From NCBI RefSeq assembly GCF_007751035.1, contig NZ_CP036433.1, positions 4,135,001 to 4,199,000 of the forward strand: a stretch of DNA of 64,000 nt, written 5' to 3'. Both the position numbers and the translations under genes were made by a program. Under the pieces are notes generated by a model. That model saw only the letters and a list, made by a program, of their open reading frames with translations, ran no database searches and was not told the origin of the DNA. The stretch comes from Lignipirellula cremea. Its GTDB lineage: Bacteria; Planctomycetota; Planctomycetia; Pirellulales; Pirellulaceae. Below, one piece after another: positions 8,483-16,659 of the stretch (the stretch's first letter is position 1; each line of letters begins with the position of its first letter).

Positions 8483-9964
8483 TTATTCCTTCGCCGGTGG
8501 AACGCTCCGATTCTTGGGCGGGGTGGAAACGCGGAAGACGAGATCGAGGGGAATGCCGTCGGCGTCGTCGGACGGATTGGCTCCGTCGTCCTTGATATTT
8601 TCTCCTACGCTGAACACGGTGGCGTAGTCCGTCTCATTGGCGGGAGGATGGTACCGCAGGGACTGTCCATCGAACGGGTCGAGCGGGACCGTCGGCAGCC
8701 AGTCAGGAGCCAGCTCCGCCAGGGTTTGCGGAAAGGCGCCTGTCTGCTGGCGGAAGCGTTCCAGTGCGATTCCCGCTCTGGCCGTGGCGAGAAAAGCTTC
8801 CGTTCTGGCTCCAGCAACCAGCACCACGGAAACCGGCGGAAAAACGGTGGCCGTTACCACATACCGGACGCCCCCTAGTCCGCTGGTTTCCTGTTTCATC
8901 TGGCTTTCCAGCGTCTTGCCGCTCGCGAGCAGCGCGGGCCAGGGGAGGTCCGTTGCGGCCACCAGCTCGCGGAAGTTTTTTAGCGTGTACGCCAGATCTT
9001 CGTGACGTTTGACTTCGATGCGACCGTCCTCGGGATTCTCTTGCGAGATATCTTCGACAAAGGAAAAGGAGTAGATCGCCAGGACCCGTTCGCCCAGCAG
9101 GGCCGTTTTCAGGCCGGCCTTGGGATCCAGCCCGCGGAGGGCCTCCTGGGTGGCGAGCAGATCCTGTTCACCCCATTCGTTGCCCGGCATCAGGTCCTGC
9201 AGAGAGGACCAGACACTGCCAATGCAAGCCGCGGCGACAAGCTGGGGGATGAACGAAGGCTGCTGCTGGAGCAGGGCGGCCATACTCAGCGTGTCGCGGA
9301 GGGCGCCTGCGGCCCCGGCCGTGTCGCCAGTGTGGGCGTCGTAGTACGCTTTCAGTTTGAGCAAGCGGAACGCCCTTTGGGCGGACGACAGATATTTGAA
9401 CTCCATCAGGCCGCCCTTGGTGTAGCTGATGTCGAACTCGCCCGTCCCCTGCTGGGACGCCTGGTGCAGCAGTTCGAGCAGATCCGCGTGGTCGCCCAGG
9501 AACTGGGCGGCAGCGTCCTCGTCAGGCCAGTAGGCATGTGGAGTGGGTAGATAAGTTCCGTTCGAGAACAACTGGGGAATTGCCTCCGAATCGGCGACGA
9601 ACGCAGGCGCATCGAGTTCCTCGAAAGCCTGGCGCCACAGATCGGCTGCGTCGGATTCGCCGCCTGTTCGGCTCGTAATACTTTTCAGGTCGGCGATTTC
9701 GACCGGTTCGCCCGCTTCGCGAATCAGCGCCAGTTCGGCCTCTGCTGCCTGCTGGGCCTGCCGATTCCAATAGAGCCAGCCGCCGCAACAGCAAAGGCAC
9801 GGGGCCGTCATCAAGAACGCCAGAATGACCAGTCCCCAGCGGAGGCAGCCTTGACGCGAAGGCGTTTCCGCCGGGCGCGGCTTGTCGCCAGGCGGATTGG
9901 TTGAGGCGGCGTCGGAAGTTTTGCTGTCGCGCGGCGGTTCCGGCGTCGAGTGTTCGTCCTGCAT
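8483..9964 (-). CDS. Membrane-anchored hypothetical protein, paralogue of the next upstream gene
   Basis: A 493-residue protein of unknown function. A Pro/Ser-rich N-terminal tail of about 45 residues precedes one transmembrane helix with a CCC cluster (LAFLMTAPCLCCCGGWLYW, about residues 52-72), followed by a large Ala/Leu-rich helical domain. The C-terminus has a DPFDGQSLRYHP ... VFSVGENIKDDG ... DADGIPLDLVFRV arrangement. This resembles the C-terminal loop of GspG-type pseudopilins (DPW-G-x-YxY ... YSxGxDG), a similarity I infer from pattern only. It shares length, topology and most C-terminal motifs with 10066-11580, and even the start context (MQDEHS), so the pair is a tandem duplication. 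Confidence 0.78.
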   Translation of the reverse strand: MQDEHSTPEPPRDSKTSDAASTNPPGDKPRPAETPSRQGCLRWGLVILAFLMTAPCLCCCGGWLYWNRQAQQAAEAELALIREAGEPVEIADLKSITSRTGGESDAADLWRQAFEELDAPAFVADSEAIPQLFSNGTYLPTPHAYWPDEDAAAQFLGDHADLLELLHQASQQGTGEFDISYTKGGLMEFKYLSSAQRAFRLLKLKAYYDAHTGDTAGAAGALRDTLSMAALLQQQPSFIPQLVAAACIGSVWSSLQDLMPGNEWGEQDLLATQEALRGLDPKAGLKTALLGERVLAIYSFSFVEDISQENPEDGRIEVKRHEDLAYTLKNFRELVAATDLPWPALLASGKTLESQMKQETSGLGGVRYVVTATVFPPVSVVLVAGARTEAFLATARAGIALERFRQQTGAFPQTLAELAPDWLPTVPLDPFDGQSLRYHPPANETDYATVFSVGENIKDDGANPSDDADGIPLDLVFRVSTPPKNRSVPPAKE

Positions 9965-10065
9965 GACTATCCTTGGAAATGAAAGGGGACCCGGGCAGCG
10001 ACAAGCGTCGCGCGGGCCAGCGTAAGGTTCGTTGACCGCAATCGTGCAGGCACGATCAGAGGAGG

Positions 10066-11580
10066 TTATTTTTTAAGAGGCGGAACGCCAATTTGCCGGG
10101 GCGACGAGGTAACGCGGAAGACCAGGTCCAGCGGAATGCCGTCGGCGTCCTCTGCTGGATCGCCGTTGTCGTCGACAAGGTTCTGGCCCACACTGTACAC
10201 CGTCGCAGGATCCGTACGGTTCGCCGGAGCAAGGTACCTCAATGGCTGGGAATCGAACGGGTCGAGGGGACGCACATTAGCGGATTGGCCCTCCAGTTGT
10301 CTCAGCTCCTGAGGAAAAACTCCCGTTACCTGGCGAAATCGTTCGAGGGCAATCCCTTCGTATGCGGTGATGTGACGGGCGTGGGTGCTGGCGCAGGCAA
10401 TCAGCACGGCGGCGGCGTTGGGGAAAATGGCGTTGGTTACGGGGTACCGAACGGACCCCAGACCACGGGACTCCTGCTCCATTTCGTCTTCAATCGTCTG
10501 GAAGATGGGGATCGTTTTCGCGAAGGGCTTTTGCATCGCTTGGATCAGTTTTCGATAGTTTTGCAGAGCGTAGAGCAGGTCCTCCGGCTGCTGGATTTCT
10601 TCGGCCTGGAGGATGTCTTCCGGTCCCTCTGCTAACTGCTCCAGAGCGATGTTGTCGCCATACCGAAAAATGGCGATCGCCAAGGCCCGTTCCCCCAGCA
10701 GGGCGGCGCTCAGGGAGGAATGGGTGCGCCCTTGCACAAAAGCCGACTGAACGGCGATTAGATCTTGCTGGTTCCAGTTGTTTCCTGGCATCAGGTCCTG
10801 CAGGGAGGACCAGGCACTTTCGATACAGGCAAAACCAGCGATCTGGGGACGGATCGTTGGTTGCCTTTGCAGCAGACGGGCCAGACCCAGTGTGTCCATC
10901 AGGGCAGCGGCGGCGCCAGACGTGTCGCCGTTATGCGCGGCGCAGTACGCTTTCAGCCTGAGCAGGGAAATGGCTCGGCGGGCCGCTGACAGACCGGCAA
11001 ACTCCGGCCTCTTGTCGACAGAGAAACTGATCGGGAAAACGCCCACGCCTTGCTCGCGTGCCTGGCGCAGCAACGTGAGCGCACGGGCGTGCTTTGTCAC
11101 CAGTCTGTCCGCAACCTGTTTTTTGGGCCACGCCTTACCTGGCGCCGGAGCGGGGCTAACCCCGGAAAGCAGTTCCTCGATCGCGTCGAAATCGGCGATA
11201 AACTGGGGATCGTCCAGCGCCTCGAAGGCCTGGAGCCAGTATTTGGCAGCTTCCGGTTTGTCTTGGTGCCATGACCTCGGCTTGAGTATTTCGCTGATTT
11301 CGAACGGTCCCTCCTGGTCGCGGATGCGGGTCAGTTCCACCTTCAGGGCCTTCCTGGCCTGCCTCTGCAGGTAGTACCATCCGCCGCAGCAAAGCAGGCA
11401 AGGAGAGGCGGCTGCGAACGCCACCATCCCCAGCATCAACAGGCGACAGCCGTTCCGCGAAGGCGTTTCGAGCTGCCGCGGCCTGTCGCGAAGCGGAGCC
11501 GATGCGGCGGACTCCGGCGTCACCTGGCGGGGCGTATCAAGGTCGCGAGGCCGTTCCGCGGGGGAGTGTTCGTCCTGCAT
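10066..11580 (-). CDS. Membrane-anchored hypothetical protein, tandem paralogue
   Basis: A 504-residue protein of unknown function with the same plan as the gene at 8483-9964. It has a disordered Pro-rich N-terminal tail, one helix with a CLLCCGG cluster near residues 50-72, an alpha-helical middle, and a C-terminal block DPFDSQPLRYLAP ... VYSVGQNLVDDNG ... DADGIPLDLVFRV. Shared internal stretches include SAWSSLQDLMPGN and a shared ALLGERALAI. The 100-bp upstream spacers of both paralogues also resemble each other, so the duplicated unit included the upstream region. The first gene (in transcription order) may drive both; no promoter was assigned. Confidence 0.78.
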   Translation of the reverse strand: MQDEHSPAERPRDLDTPRQVTPESAASAPLRDRPRQLETPSRNGCRLLMLGMVAFAAASPCLLCCGGWYYLQRQARKALKVELTRIRDQEGPFEISEILKPRSWHQDKPEAAKYWLQAFEALDDPQFIADFDAIEELLSGVSPAPAPGKAWPKKQVADRLVTKHARALTLLRQAREQGVGVFPISFSVDKRPEFAGLSAARRAISLLRLKAYCAAHNGDTSGAAAALMDTLGLARLLQRQPTIRPQIAGFACIESAWSSLQDLMPGNNWNQQDLIAVQSAFVQGRTHSSLSAALLGERALAIAIFRYGDNIALEQLAEGPEDILQAEEIQQPEDLLYALQNYRKLIQAMQKPFAKTIPIFQTIEDEMEQESRGLGSVRYPVTNAIFPNAAAVLIACASTHARHITAYEGIALERFRQVTGVFPQELRQLEGQSANVRPLDPFDSQPLRYLAPANRTDPATVYSVGQNLVDDNGDPAEDADGIPLDLVFRVTSSPRQIGVPPLKK

Positions 11581-11679
11581 GACTGCCTTTGGAAAAGTAA
11601 GTAGCTCCGCGCGACGACGTGCTTCGCGCGAGGGCGTAAGACTCGGCAGTTGGCTCCGTGCAGAGAGCCGGGCCGGGCG

Positions 11680-12963
11680 TTAAAGTTTGGACCGCTGATC
11701 AATAAAGCGGCGGCCTTTGCCTTCAAAACGCGGCAACGAGCCCAGCGGGGCGTCGGCCACCTCGATCCGCAGGCCGAGACGCAGCTGAAGCTCCTGGGCC
11801 ACGCGTTGCGGTTGCTGCAGGCGATCTTCGACTTCGACACGCAGACAATCCATTTCGTGTTCCGTAAAGGCGGTCAGCCGGTATTCGACGACTTCGGGAA
11901 AGCTGAGCAGGATCTGCTCGATCGAGGCGGGAAAGATATTCACCCCTCGCACCACCAGCATGTCGTCGACGCGGCCCAGCACGCCGCCTTCGAGCAGGAC
12001 GAAGTTGCAGTCGCCCGAGCCGTTCCAGGTGGGCCGAACCAGATCGCCGGTGCGATAGCGGATCACGGGGCTGCCCAGCCGGCCGAGGGTGGTCAGCACC
12101 AGTTCGGAAAGTTCGCCTTCTCCGGCCAGATCGCCGCTGGCCAGGGAACGGAATTCGGCGAGGAACTCGCTTTCATTGATGTAGAGCCCTTGCCGTTGCG
12201 GATCGCTGTATCCCCAGGCGCCGATCTCGCTGGCGCCGGCGTGATCGATCAGCTTCGCATTCCAGGCCGTTTCAATCCGTTCCCGGCGGGCTGGCACGGA
12301 TCCGCCCGGTTCGCCGGCGACGACGATCTTTTTCACGCCCAGCGATGCCGGATCGATATGCTGTTCTCTCGCCGTTTCCGCCAGGTGCAGCGCATAGCTG
12401 GGAGTGCAGAACAGGGCCGTCGCGTGCAGGTTGCGGAGGAGATCCAGCCGGGCGACCGAACTCATTCCGCCGGTGGGAACCGTCAAGCAGCCGCGCGCAG
12501 CAACCGCATCGAACGCGCTCCAGAAACCGATGAACGGCCCAAAAGAAAACGCCATCAGCACGCGGTCGGCTGGCGTCAATTCGGCGGCGTCCAGCACGAA
12601 CTGCCAGTTATGCAGCCACCACTCCCAGTCGTCGGGCGTATCCAGCACGACCATCGGTCGCCCGTGCGTACCGGAAGTACGATGGAAACGGGAGTAACGT
12701 TCCAGCGGCCAGGTCAGGTTGGCGGCCAGATCGCCTTCGTGCTTGCCGGCGACCAGCTCTTCCTTGAAGGTGAAGGGCAGGTTGGCCAGTTCGTCCAGCG
12801 ACGTTAAAGGCAACGCCAGGTCGGAAAACTTTTCGGCGTAGAACCGATTGTGGGGCAGAATCGCGGCCAGCAGTTGATTCAAACGATCCAGTTGATGGTC
12901 GACCAGCGACTGGGAGTCGAGTGTTTCCAATTGCCGGCGGTTTTCAAAGGTCGAGTTTTTCAT
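11680..12963 (-). CDS. Phenylacetate-CoA ligase-like AMP-forming enzyme
   Basis: A 427-residue protein of the adenylate-forming superfamily, closest in pattern to phenylacetate-CoA ligases (about 430 residues). Visible are the ATP-binding loop HRTSGTHGRP near residue 105, the A5-like GASEIGAWGYSD region near 240, RYRTGDLVRP near 320, and the hinge/C-terminal motif GRVDDMLVVRGVNIFP near 342. The ATG at 12963 (MKNSTFENRR) was chosen; the longer frame to 13176 adds 71 Arg/Pro-rich residues unlike the family. The substrate acid is unknown and no phenylacetate-catabolism genes are nearby, so no gene symbol is given. Confidence 0.85.
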   Translation of the reverse strand: MKNSTFENRRQLETLDSQSLVDHQLDRLNQLLAAILPHNRFYAEKFSDLALPLTSLDELANLPFTFKEELVAGKHEGDLAANLTWPLERYSRFHRTSGTHGRPMVVLDTPDDWEWWLHNWQFVLDAAELTPADRVLMAFSFGPFIGFWSAFDAVAARGCLTVPTGGMSSVARLDLLRNLHATALFCTPSYALHLAETAREQHIDPASLGVKKIVVAGEPGGSVPARRERIETAWNAKLIDHAGASEIGAWGYSDPQRQGLYINESEFLAEFRSLASGDLAGEGELSELVLTTLGRLGSPVIRYRTGDLVRPTWNGSGDCNFVLLEGGVLGRVDDMLVVRGVNIFPASIEQILLSFPEVVEYRLTAFTEHEMDCLRVEVEDRLQQPQRVAQELQLRLGLRIEVADAPLGSLPRFEGKGRRFIDQRSKL

Positions 12964-13196
12964 TCCCCAATGATAAATCGTCGTACGGCCGCTGCAATCG
13001 GGCGTTCCCCATTCCGGTCCCTGACGGAGCCTGGACCCGGTCGAGGGTTGGCGCATCAAAACAGGCGGCGTCGGTCGGGGCATTCGCCCTTTCCGTCGCC
13101 GCCTGAGGAGAGGTTTGCGACTTTCAGAAAGTTCGCGCAGGGAGACCGGCTCGGAGCCCTGTCCTGGCTCTGGCAAGTCGGTGCGTTTCCGGGAAA

Positions 13197-14303
13197 TTAT
13201 TCCGCGAAGTCGAGCACGGTCGGACGACCGCTGGTGCGAGACTTCCAGACGCTGCTGCTGGTCGGCAGGGCGTTACGGGTGTCGCTCGGGTTGAGTTTCG
13301 CCGGGGCGCCATGGCTACGGCGGCTGGAGGATTCGGTCGACAGCAGGCTGCGGGGCGAGGCAAAGCTGGCTTCTTCCGACACCGTTGTGGTATGCGAGAT
13401 CGGAGCAACCAGGAAACCAGCGCCAATCGGCGTGCTGGTGGGGGTGCCCACCGGGCCGGGAGCGTCGTCTTCAAACGGGTCGGTCGGACGCGGCGACGGC
13501 GGCGATGTCGGCGGGACCGGGGCCGATTCCTCGTGCGGAATCGGCGGAGCGCCTAGCGAGGTTGCCGGGGCCGACGGCGAATAGTGCGGAATCTCGCTGC
13601 CGTAATTTCCCGACGGGCCACAGCGGCAACCTTCGCTCGGATGGAAGTGACGCGGCGGGCCAAACGAAATGGTCTGTCCGGCGCTGCATCCGGAGTCGCA
13701 ACAACCCGAATCGCAGCAGCCAGAGTCACAGCCGTGATTTTTGCCTTTACAGCCGAGGAACAGGTCAAACAGGCTCTTCCGCTTCCCTTTGCAGCCGCCA
13801 GCGTGGCCGCAACCACAGGTCGGTTCGCAACCACAAGTCGGTTCGCAACCGCAGGTCGGTTCACAACCACAGGTCGGTTCACAACCGCAAGTCGGTTCAC
13901 AACCGCAAGTCGGTTCACAACCGCAAGTCGGCTCGCAACCACAGGTCGGTTCACAACCGCAACTGGGCGGGGCGCCGCAGCAGCCGGACGAATCGCAGTC
14001 GCTGCAGCCGTGGCCGCACGATTTATGGCCGCTAAACAGACTTCGGAACAGGCCGCATTTCTTTTTGCCGCAGCTCGGCTGCGCACCGCAAGTCGGCTCA
14101 CAACCGCAGGTGGGTGTGGCGCTACAGGTGGGTTCACAACCGCAGGTCGGCTGGCAACCGCACGTGGGAGCGACGGCACAGCCGCCTCCGCGGAAGAAAC
14201 CAACCTGGTGGAACAGGCTCCGCGGCGCCGATTGAGCGTAGCCGCTGGCAGCCGTCAGACCGCAAACCAACATGGCGGCCAGTAGTGTGTGGACATTTCT
14301 CAT
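13197..14303 (-). CDS. Secreted Cys-rich CGCEPT-repeat protein
   Basis: A 368-residue protein with a signal peptide (MRNVHTLLAAMLVCGLTAAS, cleavage near GYAQ). The mature N-terminal half is dominated by Cys-Gly motifs: scattered PTCGCEPTC units, then about eight consecutive CGCEPT hexapeptides, then CDSGCCDSGCCDSGC. The C-terminal third is Pro/Ser-rich and Cys-free. Such regular CxC spacing could bind metals or form a disulphide-rich surface structure; neither is shown. I know of no named domain matching it. The gene lies upstream of the acyl-CoA-ligase-like gene with a 233-bp gap, so co-transcription is uncertain. Confidence 0.82.
   Translation of the reverse strand: MRNVHTLLAAMLVCGLTAASGYAQSAPRSLFHQVGFFRGGGCAVAPTCGCQPTCGCEPTCSATPTCGCEPTCGAQPSCGKKKCGLFRSLFSGHKSCGHGCSDCDSSGCCGAPPSCGCEPTCGCEPTCGCEPTCGCEPTCGCEPTCGCEPTCGCEPTCGCEPTCGCGHAGGCKGKRKSLFDLFLGCKGKNHGCDSGCCDSGCCDSGCSAGQTISFGPPRHFHPSEGCRCGPSGNYGSEIPHYSPSAPATSLGAPPIPHEESAPVPPTSPPSPRPTDPFEDDAPGPVGTPTSTPIGAGFLVAPISHTTTVSEEASFASPRSLLSTESSSRRSHGAPAKLNPSDTRNALPTSSSVWKSRTSGRPTVLDFAE
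13808..13967 (-). repeat. 18-bp tandem repeat encoding CGCEPT
   Basis: About eight copies of an 18-bp unit (plus-strand form like CAACCACAGGTCGGTTCG) lie head to tail inside the coding frame at 13197-14303. The unit is a multiple of three, and differences between copies are mostly synonymous (caggtc/caagtc, ttcg/ttca). The amino-acid repeat is therefore under selection, and copy number is likely to vary between strains. Confidence 0.85.
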
Positions 14304-14582
14304 CGACGAACTCCATCCCTGGAATCTAGAAGTTGCTGTGGCGGTATCGCAGAAGACAGGCGCCGCCGGGATTAGCTATCGAACCGCTGCGATAAGAACA
14401 TTCATAACTTTCGATTCCACCCGAGCCTCCTGCCTTATCGGAAACAACGCCCAAAAACGCAGCAGCTTCCCTGATCCGCAAAGTCAATACAGGAATGCTG
14501 TGAAGATGCGATGGATGCGAAGAGTTTACTGACTGTTGGGCGATGAAAGACTTCGCCGCGAGCAGGGGCGCAGAAGAATCGC

Positions 14583-16241
14583 TTAACGCACCGACTGCGA
14601 CTTCATGCGCTGCCGATAATATTTGAGCCCGGGAAAAAAGAAGCAGGCGGCGCTCACGGCGCCAAAGATCAGATGGGCGACCTCTGGCGCCAGAGCCATG
14701 GCGACCGCCGTCAGAAACAGGGCGAGCGACTGCAGGTAAAACGCCCCGCTGAGGATGCCGGCCTTGACGAAAAACACCATGCCGTTGATCAGCCCCAGAA
14801 TGGGCGACAGCTTCAGCGGCTCCAGGCTCAGCCAGGCCTCCAACGGAAACAGCATGGCGATACAAATGATGCTGGCCGCCCAGACATGCGCAATCTGCCG
14901 CTCGACAAACAGCACCGGTCCCATCCGCCGCCGCAGCGCCCAGAACACGGCCGCCCAGGCTCCAAAGCCCGCCGTCCACAGGGCGAAGTAGTAGTACCGC
15001 ACGCCCTGCAGCGAATACTGCATGTCGATCCAGAACACGACATTCGTCAGCAGGCAGGCGACAAAAATCGCCAGGCTGTGCCACATCCACAGCAGGCCCC
15101 AGTTCTCCAGGACGACCGCGTGGTGTGTCTCCCGGAACATGCGGGCAATCACGTGACTGAACCGCCCGCTCCGGGCGGCGATCGGTTCATCGTTGAGGAA
15201 CGCTTCCAGATCGCGGGCCAGATCGTCGGCCGACCGATAACGCAAGTCCGACGGCTTCTGCAGGCAACGCAGCGCGATCATTTCCAGATCGCGATTCGCC
15301 TGGGGATTCAGCACCCGCGGGGGAACCGGCTCCTGTTCGCGAAGCAGCAAAATGGTGTCCAGCGGAGTCGCCGCCTGGAAGGGAGGCCGCCCTGCCAGTG
15401 CGTGGTAGAGCATGGCGCCCAGGCTGTAGACATCGGTCGCCGGGCCCAGGTCGCGAACGCCGTTGGCTTGTTCGGGCGACATGTACGAAGGCGTACCCAG
15501 CACCGCGCCGGTGCGGGTCAGGTTGCCCTGGTCGGTCGCCTGTTTGGCCAGTCCAAAGTCGGTCACGTGCGGCTGACCGTGTTCGTCGAGGAGGATATTC
15601 GAAGGCTTCAGGTCGCGGTGCAAGACTCCTTGCTGATGGGCGAAGTGAATGGCTTTCGCCACGGCGGCGATCAGGCGAGCCGCTTCGCGCGGCGGCAACG
15701 GCCCGGTCGCCAGTAGCTGCAGGAGCGTACTGCCTTCGATGTACTTCATGCTGAAGTAGGAATGGCCGCCCAGTTCGCCCACTTCGTAAACGGGGACGAT
15801 CCCATGGTGATCCAGCCGGGCCGCCGCCTGGGCCTCGGTATAAAACCGTTCCAGATCGGCCGTTGAAGCCAGTTCGCCCCGCAGGATCATTTTCACGGCG
15901 ACTTCGCGGTTCAGGCTTTCCTGGCGGGCCCGATACACCACGCCCATGCCGCCCCGGCCGATCTCCTCCAGCAGTTCGTAGTCGTCGATCAGGCAGGGCG
16001 TTTTCAATCCTTGCCAGCGATCAATGGAGGCGGCGGAGGAGAAGCCCGCGCTGCGATCACTACCGGCGGCGTCGGCGAACATCACCGCGCCCCAGAGAAG
16101 TCGGAGCTCCTCGGCAAACGTCGGATGCTCGGCGCAGACCTCCGCCAGATCGACGGTCTCGCCGCGCTGGGCGGCGTCGGTCAGCTCTCCGAGCAACCGC
16201 GCCAGTTGTTCATCATGTTCAGACGATTCGGACAAATTCAC
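14583..16241 (-). CDS. Membrane-bound Ser/Thr protein kinase
   Basis: A 552-residue Hanks-type kinase. The N-terminal region of about 85 residues is acidic and typical of planctomycete kinases. The kinase domain at about 89-350 has the glycine loop GRGGMGVVYRA, Lys117 in VAVK, HRD at 208-210, DFG at 228-230 and GTPSYMSPEQA. After it come about six hydrophobic helices (residues 375-540), an unusual multi-span C-terminus. No ATG fits the start: the frame is open to 16601 but that extension looks non-coding. I chose the GTG at 16241 (NLSESSEHDEQ follows), with AAGG about 10 bp upstream. Substrates are unknown. Confidence 0.85.
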   Translation of the reverse strand: MNLSESSEHDEQLARLLGELTDAAQRGETVDLAEVCAEHPTFAEELRLLWGAVMFADAAGSDRSAGFSSAASIDRWQGLKTPCLIDDYELLEEIGRGGMGVVYRARQESLNREVAVKMILRGELASTADLERFYTEAQAAARLDHHGIVPVYEVGELGGHSYFSMKYIEGSTLLQLLATGPLPPREAARLIAAVAKAIHFAHQQGVLHRDLKPSNILLDEHGQPHVTDFGLAKQATDQGNLTRTGAVLGTPSYMSPEQANGVRDLGPATDVYSLGAMLYHALAGRPPFQAATPLDTILLLREQEPVPPRVLNPQANRDLEMIALRCLQKPSDLRYRSADDLARDLEAFLNDEPIAARSGRFSHVIARMFRETHHAVVLENWGLLWMWHSLAIFVACLLTNVVFWIDMQYSLQGVRYYYFALWTAGFGAWAAVFWALRRRMGPVLFVERQIAHVWAASIICIAMLFPLEAWLSLEPLKLSPILGLINGMVFFVKAGILSGAFYLQSLALFLTAVAMALAPEVAHLIFGAVSAACFFFPGLKYYRQRMKSQSVR

Positions 16242-16659
16242 TGGCGAGAACCTTGGCGGGATCAAAAGCAACCTGATCAGTATAACCGCACCTTCGCCCG
16301 GCGGAGGGCATGCTGCATCAACCGGGCGACCGCGACGTTCGGCACGATCGACAGCGGTTGCCCCAACTGCCGACATCCCCACACGGGGAGCCGGAAACGC
16401 CTTCTGCGAGAACCAACGCGTCCGTATCTGCGTACCAGAGTGCAGGCGAGAATCGCGTCTCTTCCCATGTTTTATTGAGTAAACCGCAAAAAGGTCCGTT
16501 TCCGGCGGGCGCTGAGCGGCGTGGTTCGGCGGGTTGCTCCGAGGGGCGGGCGGCCGCCTGGCAGGATCGGCGGAACCGTTCCAACCCTCGACATCCGGCA
16601 TTATCTCGGCGTATGATTGGGGGAAGTTACCCCTCGGACAGGTTTGGAGGAGTTTGGCG
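16242..16659. other. Divergent intergenic region between kinase and PDZ-protein genes
   Basis: This 418-bp spacer separates divergent genes and must carry both promoters. Open frames here are extensions of the flanking genes with Arg/Pro-rich composition and no family motif. The only assigned signal is GGAGG at 16646-16650, the ribosome-binding site of the PDZ-protein gene. Confidence 0.4.

Noticed and set aside
11650-12807. 385-codon plus-strand frame opposite the acyl-CoA-ligase-like gene
   Set aside because: Antisense to a protein with adenylate-forming motifs; no independent evidence.
13808-13967. Regular short repeats that could suggest a CRISPR array
   Set aside because: Units are contiguous 18-mers in a coding frame with no spacers; they encode CGCEPT.
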